Origin: a virus
Direction: 5' to 3' (one strand)
IMG/VR virus record: IMGVR_UViG_3300025132_000068
Location: 1-46,416 of that record
DNA length: 46,416 nucleotides
Shown: positions 7,966 to 16,124 of the stretch, piece after piece
Layout: each line of letters opens with the position of its first letter
Numbering within the stretch: position 1 is the first letter of the stretch
Notes under the pieces: generated by a model
What the model was told of the DNA's origin: nothing
What the model saw: the letters and a program-made list of their open reading frames with translations, nothing else
The model's database searches: none
Translations under genes and position numbers: made by a program

Positions 7966-8596
7966 TATAACATACGGAAATCCTAATGCATCTCACAAGA
8001 AGGCTTTATCCAAAACCTGTCTTGTGGATTCTTTATTCGAGGAACTAACAAAATTTCCATTTCCTGAAAATGAAAGTGATACTACAAAACAAGAACTTAA
8101 TGAACTTGTAGATTACTTAGAAGATATGGACATTGTAGATAATGAAAAAATTAGAAAAAGATATATTTTCTACGATAGAAACCTATTTCAAGCAATCATA
8201 AATACTTTCAGAACTGACAAAGTAGACATAAAACAACTTATAGACGATATTGATAATGATATAACAGGTTTAATAGTAAAATTAAAATACTTTTACCAAA
8301 GACCAAGACCTTATCAACTTGCAAATTATTACAAACTAAAACTTTTTCCAATAAACACAAAATCGGGACATTCACCGTCTTATCCAAGCGGACACACTAC
8401 ACAGGCTTATGTAATTTTAACAATTTTAGGAAATCTTCTGCCTGAAAACTATCAAAAAACAAAAAAAATGATAGAAGATATTGCGTATAGCAGATGCTAT
8501 ATGGGTGTCCATTATCAAACCGATAATGATTTTGCGTTTCTTGTTGCACAAAAGATTTTAAAACAACCTGAATTTGTTGAAAAATATGGAATTTGA
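7946..8596 (+). CDS. PAP2-superfamily acid phosphatase
   Basis: 216 residues. All three PAP2 (type 2 phosphatidic acid phosphatase) motifs are present in order: KYFYQRPRP (KX6RP), YPSGHTTQA (PSGH) and SRCYMGVHYQTD (SRX5HX3D), so catalytic histidines and arginines are intact. No signal peptide or membrane segment is evident, unlike many lipid phosphatases, so it may act on lipid head groups at the inner membrane face or on soluble phosphoesters. In a membrane-containing virus, lipid remodelling is a reasonable inference. Confidence 0.8.
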   Translation: MKLSLNNITYGNPNASHKKALSKTCLVDSLFEELTKFPFPENESDTTKQELNELVDYLEDMDIVDNEKIRKRYIFYDRNLFQAIINTFRTDKVDIKQLIDDIDNDITGLIVKLKYFYQRPRPYQLANYYKLKLFPINTKSGHSPSYPSGHTTQAYVILTILGNLLPENYQKTKKMIEDIAYSRCYMGVHYQTDNDFAFLVAQKILKQPEFVEKYGI

Positions 8597-8999
8597 AAAC
8601 ATAACTTTTCCTGTTTGTCCTTTTCCAAAACCGAGAATGACACAAAGAGATAGGTGGAAAAAAAGACCTGTTGTTGTCAAATATCATATTTATAAAGATA
8701 GCATGAAGCACTATGCAAACGAATTTAATTATTGTGTAGATGAAGATTTATCTTTAACATTTATAATGCCCTTTCCCAAATCTTACTCAAAAAAGAAAAA
8801 AAATGAATTAAGAGGAAAACCACATAGGTTAAGACCTGATTTAGACAATCTTTTAAAAGCATTTAAAGATGCTCTTTGTCAAGAAGATTCATATATACAC
8901 ACTTATAGCAGTATTCAAAAAATATGGGGAGATGATGGAAAAATCATAGTAAAGAAACTTAAACTTCAAGAAAATGACACTACTCCCGAACAGCAATAA
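8586..8999 (+). CDS. rusA: RusA-like Holliday junction resolvase
   Basis: 137 residues from the ATG at 8586, overlapping the upstream stop by 11 bases; upstream TTG codons are unlikely starts. RusA family features are visible: an early PFPKPRMTQRDRW, and the acidic core RPDLDNLLKAFKDAL followed by WGDDGKIIVKK. RusA is a dimeric Mg-dependent endonuclease that resolves four-way junctions. In a virus it would debranch the genome before packaging, which fits its place a few genes upstream of the packaging ATPase. Confidence 0.82.
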   Translation: MEFENITFPVCPFPKPRMTQRDRWKKRPVVVKYHIYKDSMKHYANEFNYCVDEDLSLTFIMPFPKSYSKKKKNELRGKPHRLRPDLDNLLKAFKDALCQEDSYIHTYSSIQKIWGDDGKIIVKKLKLQENDTTPEQQ

Positions 9000-9570
9000 A
9001 TCCAAGCACGAAGATTTATTTATAGAATTTTCATATTTCACAAGAGATTATGGAACAAATGCTTTATTGCATAATTTGAAAATTTTAAACGATTCTTCAG
9101 GCTATCTTGAAAATCAATCATCACAAGAAGAAATTTTAACACATGAATTGGGTCTTGCTTTTTCAGAATATGGTATAAATTTTATTTCACTTTTTTTTCA
9201 AACAAATCGAACTAAAATGCTTAATTTTGAATACAGCGAAAACTCGGCATTAAACGATAAGGTTTTTGAAATTATTTGCAGAGTTTTTAAAACTACCAAG
9301 GATTCAATCTTAGACAAGTTTGATAGAGATGGAGTGAGGGTTTATGCAAGTGGTTCGCTGTTTAAATTGTTATTAGATACTTGTGGATATAGTGTGAAAG
9401 AGGTAATGTTGCTTACAGGAAAGCCAAGAAGCATAATAAGTAGACACAAAAACATAATCAGCAATTTAGACCATAAACACATATTTGATAAGAAGATTAT
9501 CAAAAAATTTATAGAATCTAAAAAACAATTAATTAAATATATTTTAAATGAGTACAAGCAAGAAAACTAA
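8974..9570 (+). CDS. DnaA domain IV-like HTH protein
   Basis: 198 residues, overlapping RusA by 26 bases. The C-terminal part (about residues 108-165) reads VFEIICRVFKTTKDSIL, then RVYASGSLFKLLLDTC, then a turn-helix with ISRHKNII. This order resembles the DNA-binding domain IV of DnaA, although the DHST signature is replaced by RSIISRH. There is no AAA+ domain. It could bind the viral origin or act as a regulator. The N-terminal 100 residues are unrecognised. Confidence 0.45.
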   Translation: MTLLPNSNKSKHEDLFIEFSYFTRDYGTNALLHNLKILNDSSGYLENQSSQEEILTHELGLAFSEYGINFISLFFQTNRTKMLNFEYSENSALNDKVFEIICRVFKTTKDSILDKFDRDGVRVYASGSLFKLLLDTCGYSVKEVMLLTGKPRSIISRHKNIISNLDHKHIFDKKIIKKFIESKKQLIKYILNEYKQEN

Positions 9571-10525
9571 TGACGAAGCAGAAGAAGTAGAGTTTGAAGA
9601 AGTCGGCTCTTTTGATGCAAACCCTGATTTTTCTCCTTTTGACGAGCCTGTCAAAGAAAGAGATTATACAAAACCAAATATAGATGCTTCACAAATTGAA
9701 GGTGAATTAGAAGAACCTACTTTTGAAGCACCAAGTTTTTCAGATTTTGAAGAAGAAGAAGAACCCAAACCATTTAATCCGAGTTACAATGAGTTAGGTA
9801 ATAAGGAAAAACAAATGGGTGCAGAAATGATTGCAGACGTTGTAGTAGACGGATATGCTCGTTTGAAAAAAGGTATGGGTAGCCTTTCAACTATTAGCGA
9901 GAATAAATTAGAAAGAGAATTTGCTGAAGGAAACATTAATCCAAATTTACAACTACCTATAGATGAATATGGAAATACTGCATCTATTAGAGAATTTGTA
10001 AAAGAGTTTAATGATACAAGTAAAGAAGCATTTGACACTCCTGAAGATTTTAAGGAAAAAGTAAAGCCACCTCTAATTAGAGTTTTCAAAAAAAGAGGTG
10101 TAGGAATGACTGATGAACAGTTATTACTTTACTATTTTGGTACTGACTTTGCTACAGCAGGGATTACTGCATTTGGTCTTAAAAAATCAGCAGATGGAAT
10201 TTTAAAACAATTAAGAGAGCAAACTGACTTGATGCGTTCTCCTGCAAGTCCACCCCCACCACCACCTTCTAATCAATCATCAACAGATGTATCAGAAAGT
10301 GAAAGTGAATTTGAAGAACCTGAAGAAGTATTTGAAGTACAGCCTGACATAGTTGCACCAAAGAAACAGTCGAACTCAAACTTTAATTCAGAGCAAGAAG
10401 TCCCTGAAAATATGCCTTCTTTTGGCGACCCTGCTATTCTGAAGGAGATAGACAAGATTGCTTCACAAGAAGATTTAGATTCTAAGCCTAAAAGAAAAAG
10501 GGGCAGACCTAAAAAGAAAAAATAG
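9548..10525 (+). CDS. Acidic protein with AT-hook-like C-terminus
   Basis: 325 residues in three parts. Residues 1-80 are acidic and Pro/Phe-rich. Residues 85-235 are mostly helical and contain LLLYYFGTDFATAGITAFGL, possibly membrane-associated. The tail has a run of six prolines and ends in KPKRKRGRPKKKK, with the GRP core of an AT-hook. It could link DNA to a membrane or capsid during packaging, given the ATPase gene nearby. No family recognised. Confidence 0.6.
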   Translation: MSTSKKTNDEAEEVEFEEVGSFDANPDFSPFDEPVKERDYTKPNIDASQIEGELEEPTFEAPSFSDFEEEEEPKPFNPSYNELGNKEKQMGAEMIADVVVDGYARLKKGMGSLSTISENKLEREFAEGNINPNLQLPIDEYGNTASIREFVKEFNDTSKEAFDTPEDFKEKVKPPLIRVFKKRGVGMTDEQLLLYYFGTDFATAGITAFGLKKSADGILKQLREQTDLMRSPASPPPPPPSNQSSTDVSESESEFEEPEEVFEVQPDIVAPKKQSNSNFNSEQEVPENMPSFGDPAILKEIDKIASQEDLDSKPKRKRGRPKKKK

Positions 10526-10530
10526 GCATT

Positions 10531-10683
10531 ATGTTTACCAATGAAACAAATACACTAACTAACCTTTTTATTAGGGGAATCAGTTTAACAACTCCGTGTG
10601 TTACTTATACTTACATAACTTTAGATAATCAAACATTTGTTTGTATAGATGAAAAATACACTATAAAATATCATACAATATGA
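10531..10683 (+). CDS. Small protein of unknown function (50 aa)
   Basis: A short frame beginning MFTNETNTLT fills the gap before the ATPase gene and overlaps its ATG by 4 bases (ATATGA). It has alternating polar and hydrophobic residues and two cysteines, suggesting a small beta structure, and no membrane segment. Tight coupling to the ATPase supports it as a real gene. No function inferred. Confidence 0.5.
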   Translation: MFTNETNTLTNLFIRGISLTTPCVTYTYITLDNQTFVCIDEKYTIKYHTI

Positions 10684-11492
10684 GAGAGCCAAAATTAGGA
10701 GTAGCTGTAGGGAAAAAAGGTGTAGGAAAAACTTACACTACTGATAAAGTAATACAAAGCTATGTTCAAGGTAATCCGAGCAAAGGTGTAAAACCAAGAC
10801 GAGCATTAATACTTGATGTAAATGATGAATTTGAACATATAAAAGCATTACGAGTAAAAGATGTAATGAAGTTTTCTGTCCACCCTACGGTAGAGGCAAG
10901 AAGAATACGACCATTTATGGAAGATGGTCAAAAGATGACAATAAGAGAAATTCAAGAAACTTTATTTGAAATTTTAAGACATTATAGGGGTGGATTACTT
11001 TTAATAGAAGATATTAATAGATATATTTCAGACCAACTACCAAATGACGTTGTGGGTGCTATATGCACAAACAGACACTCTGATACAGATATTATTCTTC
11101 ATTTTCAATCCATAGGAAGGGTTACAACAAAAATTTGGCAAAACCTAAATTGGTTAAGGTTTCATAAAAACACCGATTCTGTAGATAGACACAAACATAA
11201 ATTTGAAGATAAATTTGAATATCTTAAAATAGCAGAGATTTTAGTAAACCACAAATACTACAATGGTGATGAAAGATATTTTCTATATGTTGATGTTGAT
11301 AGTGAAAAGATATTAGGAAACGTATCAAAAAAAGATTTGGATTTTGCTATTGAAGAATACATTTCCAAGTATTACAAAAAAATTGTTACTCCACTTTTAA
11401 ATCAAGTTGGCATGGACGGGAAAAAGAAATATACACCCGAATCAGCCATCAAAGAGATTAAATCCAAGATTTACAAGAATTTTAGTAAATAA
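10680..11492 (+). CDS. Genome-packaging ATPase (FtsK/HerA/A32 type)
   Basis: 270 residues. Walker A is GKKGVGKTYT (about residues 12-21); Walker B is GGLLLIEDINRYI. A sensor-like segment (AICTNRHSDTDIILHFQ) follows with a polar Asn/Arg/His and a Gln in the positions seen in A32-type packaging ATPases of PRD1-like and giant viruses. There is no terminase nuclease domain and no membrane segment. Size and location directly before the capsid gene match tailless icosahedral viruses. The alternative, a ZOT or plasmid-transfer ATPase, is less likely given the neighbours. Confidence 0.8.
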   Translation: MREPKLGVAVGKKGVGKTYTTDKVIQSYVQGNPSKGVKPRRALILDVNDEFEHIKALRVKDVMKFSVHPTVEARRIRPFMEDGQKMTIREIQETLFEILRHYRGGLLLIEDINRYISDQLPNDVVGAICTNRHSDTDIILHFQSIGRVTTKIWQNLNWLRFHKNTDSVDRHKHKFEDKFEYLKIAEILVNHKYYNGDERYFLYVDVDSEKILGNVSKKDLDFAIEEYISKYYKKIVTPLLNQVGMDGKKKYTPESAIKEIKSKIYKNFSK

Positions 11493-11521
11493 ATGCAATT
11501 ATCCTTTTTATTTGCAGATAA

Positions 11522-11566
11522 TTTTATTTATTAAAATAAAAATTATTATAAAAGACAATATATTTG
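11522..11566 (+). promoter_or_regulatory. Promoter of the capsid operon with AT-rich hairpin
   Basis: The gap after the ATPase contains a perfect 8-base inverted repeat (TTTTATTT at 11522-11529, AAATAAAA at 11534-11541), then AAAAATTATTA, then TATATTTG at 11559-11566, matching the Bacteroidetes -7 box. A small hairpin (ATAGTT/AACTAT, 11575-11590) lies in the leader. Very similar hairpins precede other operons here, so the set may respond to one late regulator. Confidence 0.55.
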
Positions 11567-11629
11567 AAGCGTAGATAGTTCTGTAACTATTTATGCTTAT
11601 TTATTTATTAACTTTTATATCATTCTGTA

Positions 11630-11758
11630 ATGAATACCAAAGTGCTTATGGAGTTTGGTAAGTCCGTTTTAACTGTCGTTGTAGGAGTTGCTGTATATAA
11701 TGCAGTAAAACCTATGCTCGATAAGGCAAAATTGTCTGCACCAAGTTCTGACGAATAG
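11630..11758 (+). CDS. Small membrane protein before the capsid gene (42 aa)
   Basis: A short frame beginning MNTKVLMEFG, with a hydrophobic segment (SVLTVVVGVAVYNAV) and a charged tail. It lies downstream of the promoter and 51 bases before the capsid ATG, so it should be co-transcribed at high level. A minor virion membrane or penton-associated peptide is possible; no family recognised. Confidence 0.55.
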   Translation: MNTKVLMEFGKSVLTVVVGVAVYNAVKPMLDKAKLSAPSSDE

Positions 11759-11809
11759 TCAAACGAAATTTTAAAAATTATTTATTAACCTTATTTTAAA
11801 TTATTTATC

Positions 11810-12502
11810 ATGTCAAATGTACGCAGATATTTAGCAAATGCACAGAGAATGGCAAACGAATCTTTCTCTAATGCAGATGGTTTCATTGATGATGATTTGT
11901 CTTTCACAGGCGAAGATTTTTTCAGTGCTAATGGAGTAGGCGGTGGTTCAGCACCAACTTCTCAACCATATATTGTTACTGTTACTTCTACATCAGGAAG
12001 TGCTGTATCAAACTTTAAGGTGCTTGGTTCTTACGAGTATCTTAACAATTCAGGTTTCACTTCAGGTGGCGACCTTGTAATTGGTTCAATCACTATTTCA
12101 AGTGGAATTTCAGGTATTACATACCGTGAAATGTTGTACCAATTTATGAACAATCCGTATAGTGTAGGACTTACTTATGTACAGTCAGCTACAGCTAATC
12201 AGATTTTGGAAACTATTTCTGTTAATACGAGAGATGCTAACGGTAACGAAGCACAAAAAACACTTGTGCCAACAATCGACCCGTATCAGCAACAATCTAC
12301 AGTATTAGCTATGAAATATGCTTACCGAATTGATGGTTTCACAAAACTTATCATTCGTCAGATTTTAGCTAACGCTACTGTTAAATTGTACTTCTACCCA
12401 TCTGACAACATTAACCTTGCAAGAGGTCTTGCAGGACAAAATGTTTCTCGTCAGTACGGAAACCCAGGCATTGTAAAAGCACAAACTATCAAATTAACAT
12501 AA
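11810..12502 (+). CDS. Candidate major capsid protein (jelly-roll type)
   Basis: 230 residues, almost entirely beta-strand and turn in composition after a polar 45-residue N-terminus. No membrane segment and no cysteine. It has a dedicated promoter upstream, a strong terminator just downstream, and codon use slightly richer in C-ending codons than its neighbours, all consistent with high expression. Its core (about residues 98-200, including QILETISVNTRDANG and TLVPTIDPYQQQ) aligns without gaps over long stretches with the protein at 35717. The size fits one jelly roll or a compact double one; fold assignment is inference. Confidence 0.65.
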   Translation: MSNVRRYLANAQRMANESFSNADGFIDDDLSFTGEDFFSANGVGGGSAPTSQPYIVTVTSTSGSAVSNFKVLGSYEYLNNSGFTSGGDLVIGSITISSGISGITYREMLYQFMNNPYSVGLTYVQSATANQILETISVNTRDANGNEAQKTLVPTIDPYQQQSTVLAMKYAYRIDGFTKLIIRQILANATVKLYFYPSDNINLARGLAGQNVSRQYGNPGIVKAQTIKLT

Positions 12503-12542
12503 TTAGATAGTTAATGCTTAACAATAGTATTGGATAATTAAC

Positions 12543-12578
12543 AAGGGGCGGATTGATTTATTCAACTTGCCCCTTTTT
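12543..12578 (+). terminator. Intrinsic terminator after the capsid gene
   Basis: AAGGGGC at 12543-12549 pairs with GCCCCTT at 12569-12575, with a 19-base loop and a T-run at 12574-12578. It lies between the capsid gene and the following small membrane proteins, with the next gene in the same direction 15 bases on. It likely works as a partial terminator that keeps capsid mRNA more abundant than the downstream operon. Confidence 0.75.
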
Positions 12579-12592
12579 AAAATTTAAAAACT

Positions 12593-12958
12593 ATGGACGT
12601 ATATAATTATGTTGCAGGTGCATCACCAATAAAAGCACAGGGTATTATAAACAGCTTTGGATATAAAGTCGTAGATAAAAACGATATGGGTGGAAACCTC
12701 AAGTCGCTTGTGGCAAAAGAGGGAGAACCCGCATTAAAAATGATATTAGAATCACACCCTGATAAAGATGTGATTTTAGAACTTTACGGTACTTCTGAAG
12801 GGGAGTGTAAAACTTGTAGAGATTCACAAATTATAGAAAAATTTTTAAACGCAAGTGGTAAAGAGCAAAGCGAAGCTAAAAAAACTGACAATAACTTTTC
12901 GTTAGTTTTCCTCGCAGGTATTTTGGCTTTATCATTCGCAATCATTTCAAAAAAATAA
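12593..12958 (+). CDS. Small protein with C-terminal membrane anchor
   Basis: 121 residues. A soluble N-terminal domain with a CKTC motif (EGECKTCRDSQ) is followed by a polar linker and a C-terminal membrane segment (FSLVFLAGILALSFAIIS) ending in lysines. The region ALKMILESHPDKDVILELYG looks helical. First gene after the capsid terminator. Family not recognised; probable virion membrane protein. Confidence 0.6.
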   Translation: MDVYNYVAGASPIKAQGIINSFGYKVVDKNDMGGNLKSLVAKEGEPALKMILESHPDKDVILELYGTSEGECKTCRDSQIIEKFLNASGKEQSEAKKTDNNFSLVFLAGILALSFAIISKK

Positions 12959-12962
12959 AAAA

Positions 12963-13634
12963 ATGGCTCGATTTAACAAATTAGGACAAGCTATTGGTAT
13001 TGCCATTTCAAAAGATGAGCAGGGAATAAGAAATTTGCTTCAAAGAAACGGTGTATCAACAGCTAACATAAAAAGTAAAAACCAACTTGCAGATGTTTTT
13101 GTAGAATCACTTGTCGCATCTAAAGGATTGGCTCAAGATTTTTCAAACTATGTAAAATCTAAAGATAGTGTAAACTTCATGTATAATAACGCAGGGGGAA
13201 TGTACAATAACATGAGTTTAGAGAAATCATCTTTTGCAAGTGTTGTGGGAGATGGAGTTCCTGATGCTTATAATATGTCAGGAGATGAATCAAATACTAA
13301 TATATGGTCGCCTTCAGGAACAAGCCCTTCAGTAAATGCAGATGGGGAAAATGAAGAAGAAAAGAAAAAAGGCGGATTTTTTGAAGGAATAACTCTTAAA
13401 GATATAATCAATCAAGCTACAGAAATTTACTTAGCTGATAAAAATGATTCAATAGCAAGACAAGAAACAGAACAAATAAAGACAGTAGCTAACACGCAAA
13501 TTAATAACGATAATTTTTCACCAAACAGACCACCTGCTGATAAAAAATCAAACACAGGACTTTATATTTTTCTTGGAGTTTTAGGATTAGCAGTTGTTGG
13601 TGGGGTTATTTATTTTGTATCTAAAAAGAAATAA
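12963..13634 (+). CDS. Membrane-anchored virion protein, paralogue A
   Basis: 223 residues. An N-terminal helical domain (LGQAIGIAISKDEQGIRNLLQ), a middle segment with GGMYNN and GGFFEGITLKDII, and a C-terminal anchor (LGVLGLAVVGGVIYFVSKKK). The same order occurs in the next gene, so the two are tandem paralogues. The abundant Asn/Gln linkers resemble structural proteins. Function unknown. Confidence 0.65.
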   Translation: MARFNKLGQAIGIAISKDEQGIRNLLQRNGVSTANIKSKNQLADVFVESLVASKGLAQDFSNYVKSKDSVNFMYNNAGGMYNNMSLEKSSFASVVGDGVPDAYNMSGDESNTNIWSPSGTSPSVNADGENEEEKKKGGFFEGITLKDIINQATEIYLADKNDSIARQETEQIKTVANTQINNDNFSPNRPPADKKSNTGLYIFLGVLGLAVVGGVIYFVSKKK

Positions 13635-13635
13635 T

Positions 13636-14271
13636 ATGGCAACACAAGACCAATTACGTCAATTAGGAAATGCTGTAGGATTTTTGTCAGTAGCTGATAT
13701 TCAAGGTCTTTCAAACCTTTTAGCTAAATATGGCAATTTACCTGATAACATTTCTTATCAAAGTTTGAATAAAGCAACTATACAAACTTTATCAAACCCA
13801 AGTTTCTACCAAGAATTTTTAAGATTAGTTGATGCTAATGTAAAAGAGGTTTCTCAAATTAACCAATTTAACAATGTTAGCGGTTTTTATAATGCTCACG
13901 GAATGTACAGCAATGTAGCAGGTACTACAGGTGCAACAACCCCTGCAACAACTCCTGCTTCAACGGGGGGCTTTTTTTCAGGGTTTAACTTAAACAGTTT
14001 AATAGGTCTTGGAACTACTATTTACGCAACAGAATCAGCAGGAAAACAACAAAATAAGTTGTTAGAGGCTCAAGCTAATCAACAAGCACAGCAAAACCAA
14101 GATACAATTATGGCAGGGCAATTAGCTTTAGAAACCGAAAAATTAAAACTTGCTCAACTTCAAGCGGGTGGTGGTCAAGGTGGTGCTAACAACACTATGC
14201 TATATGTAGGATTAGGTGTATTAGGATTACTTGTAGTTGGTGGAGTTATTTACGCAGTAGCTAAAAAATAA
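13636..14271 (+). CDS. Membrane-anchored virion protein, paralogue B
   Basis: 211 residues from the ATG at 13636, which directly follows the upstream stop and aligns with the start of paralogue A; a longer start at 13594 would overlap that gene's anchor. Shared features with A: LRQLGNAVGFLSVADIQGL at the N-terminus, GMYSN and GGFFSGFNLNSLI in the middle, and LGVLGLLVVGGVIYAVAKK at the end. It differs by a Gln-rich helix before the anchor. Confidence 0.65.
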   Translation: MATQDQLRQLGNAVGFLSVADIQGLSNLLAKYGNLPDNISYQSLNKATIQTLSNPSFYQEFLRLVDANVKEVSQINQFNNVSGFYNAHGMYSNVAGTTGATTPATTPASTGGFFSGFNLNSLIGLGTTIYATESAGKQQNKLLEAQANQQAQQNQDTIMAGQLALETEKLKLAQLQAGGGQGGANNTMLYVGLGVLGLLVVGGVIYAVAKK

Positions 14272-14274
14272 TAT

Positions 14275-14502
14275 ATGAAAAGTCCAAAAGAGATAGTTGA
14301 AGATGTTTCTTCAATGACCGATGAAAAGAAAAGAAAAGCATTTATGGTGAAAGCACAGTCAAGTGTGCATGGTGCTTTTTGGGGCGGTGCTTTTGGTCTT
14401 ATGTTCGCCTTTTATAAAGGTAAAAATAAATATACAAGTGCCTTATTAGGTGCGGGTATCGGTGCTTTAGTGTCGAACCTTTTAACTGTTGAAAAAAAAT
14501 AA
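14275..14502 (+). CDS. Small membrane protein
   Basis: 75 residues. A charged N-terminal half is followed by two Gly/Ala-rich hydrophobic segments (GAFWGGAFGLMFAF and ALLGAGIGALVSNLL) that could form a helical hairpin in the membrane. Gly-rich hairpins of this kind are common in holin-like and virion membrane proteins. No family recognised. Confidence 0.6.
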   Translation: MKSPKEIVEDVSSMTDEKKRKAFMVKAQSSVHGAFWGGAFGLMFAFYKGKNKYTSALLGAGIGALVSNLLTVEKK

Positions 14503-14506
14503 AACT

Positions 14507-14749
14507 ATGAGAGAACCTAAAAGAAAGAAGGGCATATTATTTAAAACAAAGGTTGGAGAAAAAACTGCTGTTGTTGATGATGGACAACACGACTATAAAA
14601 ATAAATTAGAGGAAGAAAAAATAAAATTACAGGCAAGTCAAGATGAAAAGAAAATGAAGGAACAAATCAAAAGAAACAAAAATGTTCTAATATATGTGGC
14701 TGTAGCAGTAGCAGGTTTTTTTGCTTATAAAAAATTCTTAAAAAAATAA
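14507..14749 (+). CDS. Small protein with shared C-terminal anchor
   Basis: 80 residues from the ATG at 14507; an upstream TTG start would overlap the previous gene. Basic and charged until the C-terminal membrane segment LIYVAVAVAGFFAYKKFLKK. Nearly the same anchor ends the proteins at 14754, 45866 and 46148, while the rest of each differs. Confidence 0.65.
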   Translation: MREPKRKKGILFKTKVGEKTAVVDDGQHDYKNKLEEEKIKLQASQDEKKMKEQIKRNKNVLIYVAVAVAGFFAYKKFLKK

Positions 14750-14753
14750 AACT

Positions 14754-15164
14754 ATGATAAATCCTGATAGAAGATTTGGAAATAACTTAAAAGACCCTAT
14801 GAGAGGTGGTTCTGATTTTGCATTACCAAAAGATTATAAAGCCCCATCAAAATTACAACAGTTAAAAGTAAAATTAAAAAGATTTGAGGCTATGTTATAT
14901 GAGGGTGCTAAAGTTCAAGGTACTGTTGATGCTTTAAGAAAAGAAATTGCTCTTTTACAACAATCTACTTCAAAAAGCGACAAAAACATTGATTTAAGCA
15001 ATTTAAAACCTGTTGGTGGTTCTGACACAGAAAAAGCAGTTTTTGAAAAGCAAAAACAAGAATTTGAAAATGAAAAAAAGAAAGAAAAAAATAAAAAAAT
15101 TCTTTTATACGTTGCTCTTGCAGTAGCGGGTTTCTTTGCTTATAAAAAATTATTTAAAAAATAA
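14754..15164 (+). CDS. Small protein with shared C-terminal anchor
   Basis: 136 residues. An N-terminal segment with MRGGSDFALPKDY, a helical region (KLQQLKVKLKRFEAMLYEGAK), and the anchor ILLYVALAVAGFFAYKKLF with a lysine tail. The anchor is nearly identical at both DNA and protein level to that of the preceding gene, pointing to duplication of the 3' end. Function unknown. Confidence 0.65.
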   Translation: MINPDRRFGNNLKDPMRGGSDFALPKDYKAPSKLQQLKVKLKRFEAMLYEGAKVQGTVDALRKEIALLQQSTSKSDKNIDLSNLKPVGGSDTEKAVFEKQKQEFENEKKKEKNKKILLYVALAVAGFFAYKKLFKK

Positions 15165-15166
15165 AT

Positions 15167-15583
15167 ATGCATCATTCAGATTACATGGAAGATTTCAATA
15201 ATGCTATGGGTAAACCAAGTTCTTTTGGATATAGTGGATTTAAACCTGCAAAAGGTAGTTTGCTAAATACTTCTGTATTAGATAAAAAATTACGAGGAAT
15301 TAGTAATAATAGTGAATTGAAATTAGCTGTAGAACCATCTCAAGAAGAATTGCAAATGCAAGAAAAATATATGCAAGAGATGGTAGATGCAAATAAAAAA
15401 TATCGTGCTACTTTGATTGGTGGTAGGATAGGAAGTTCTTTGGGCTTCATCGTAGCTTTAGGCTACGCTTTTAAAGTAAAGTCAGGATTTTGGAAAGGTT
15501 GGGGTTATACAATCTTGGGAAGCATGGCTTTAGGTGGATTAGGGGCAGGAGTAGGATTTGCCATAGATTCATCAAAAAAATAG
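15167..15583 (+). CDS. Membrane protein with C-terminal hairpin
   Basis: 138 residues. The first 80 residues are polar with a helical segment (PSQEELQMQEKYMQEMVDAN). Two Gly-rich hydrophobic stretches follow (LIGGRIGSSLGFIVALGYAF and ILGSMALGGLGAGVGFAI), suggesting a membrane hairpin like the one in the protein at 14275. Confidence 0.6.
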   Translation: MHHSDYMEDFNNAMGKPSSFGYSGFKPAKGSLLNTSVLDKKLRGISNNSELKLAVEPSQEELQMQEKYMQEMVDANKKYRATLIGGRIGSSLGFIVALGYAFKVKSGFWKGWGYTILGSMALGGLGAGVGFAIDSSKK

Positions 15584-15620
15584 AATTATTAATATATGTT
15601 AAACTTTAAATTTTAAAACT

Positions 15621-15740
15621 ATGAAATTAGATGTTAAATCTTTAGTAGGAGTAGCAGTATCAGTTGCTGTACTTTATGTAACCGTATATTACGGTGGACA
15701 AGCGTGGAAGCGTTCTCAAGAAGGTGAGAAACTATTATAA
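15621..15740 (+). CDS. Small membrane protein (39 aa)
   Basis: A short frame beginning MKLDVKSLVG, with a membrane segment (VGVAVSVAVLYVTVYYG) and a charged tail. It sits in the 15584-15860 gap that otherwise lacks a long gene, in the same direction and spaced like its neighbours. Its layout resembles the 42-residue protein before the capsid gene. Confidence 0.55.
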   Translation: MKLDVKSLVGVAVSVAVLYVTVYYGGQAWKRSQEGEKLL

Positions 15741-15743
15741 TAA

Positions 15744-15845
15744 ATGAAACAAAGAACTTTAATAGGATTTTTTTTAGTTGTTGCAGGGATTGGGGGTCTA
15801 TCTTATGTCTATAATAGATACATAAAAGACGATTCTCAATCGTAG
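15744..15845 (+). CDS. Small membrane protein (33 aa)
   Basis: A very short frame beginning MKQRTLIGFF, three bases after the previous stop. It is a single membrane segment (LIGFFLVVAGIGGLSYVY) with a polar tail. Such mini-proteins occur throughout this genome and in PRD1-like virion membranes. Reality rests on position, spacing and composition only. Confidence 0.5.
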   Translation: MKQRTLIGFFLVVAGIGGLSYVYNRYIKDDSQS

Positions 15846-15860
15846 CAATCTTATTATAAT

Positions 15861-16124
15861 ATGGAAAAGTCAGCAAATCAATTATGGAGAGAAAGCGGTA
15901 CTTCATTATCTTTTAAAGATTGGATTCAAAGAGAGAAAGATAAAGGTGTACAAATAAAAAACAAACTCCTTGAAGATGTTGTCGATTCGTTTAAAGAAAC
16001 TAACGAACAGGACACAATAGATACAACAAGGTTTGCCTTTGGAATACCAAAATGGGTAGTTTATACAGGTGTTTCAATTTTAACCTTTGCTGTTGTATAT
16101 AAACTTTACAAAGCCAAAAAATGA
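15861..16124 (+). CDS. Small protein with C-terminal membrane anchor
   Basis: 87 residues. A polar, helical N-terminus (NQLWRESGTSLSFKDWIQRE) resembles short motifs of Bacteroidetes phage proteins. The anchor is WVVYTGVSILTFAVVYKLY followed by lysines. It overlaps the metalloprotease start by 4 bases (ATGA). Confidence 0.6.
   Translation: MEKSANQLWRESGTSLSFKDWIQREKDKGVQIKNKLLEDVVDSFKETNEQDTIDTTRFAFGIPKWVVYTGVSILTFAVVYKLYKAKK

Noticed and set aside
10680-11492. ZOT-like filamentous phage assembly ATPase
   Set aside because: No membrane segment follows the ATPase domain, and the adjacent beta-rich capsid gene and large genome do not fit a filamentous phage.
15634-15906. Minus-strand frame in the gap after 15583
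   Set aside because: It opposes two short plus-strand membrane proteins with proper spacing and composition, which explain the gap better.
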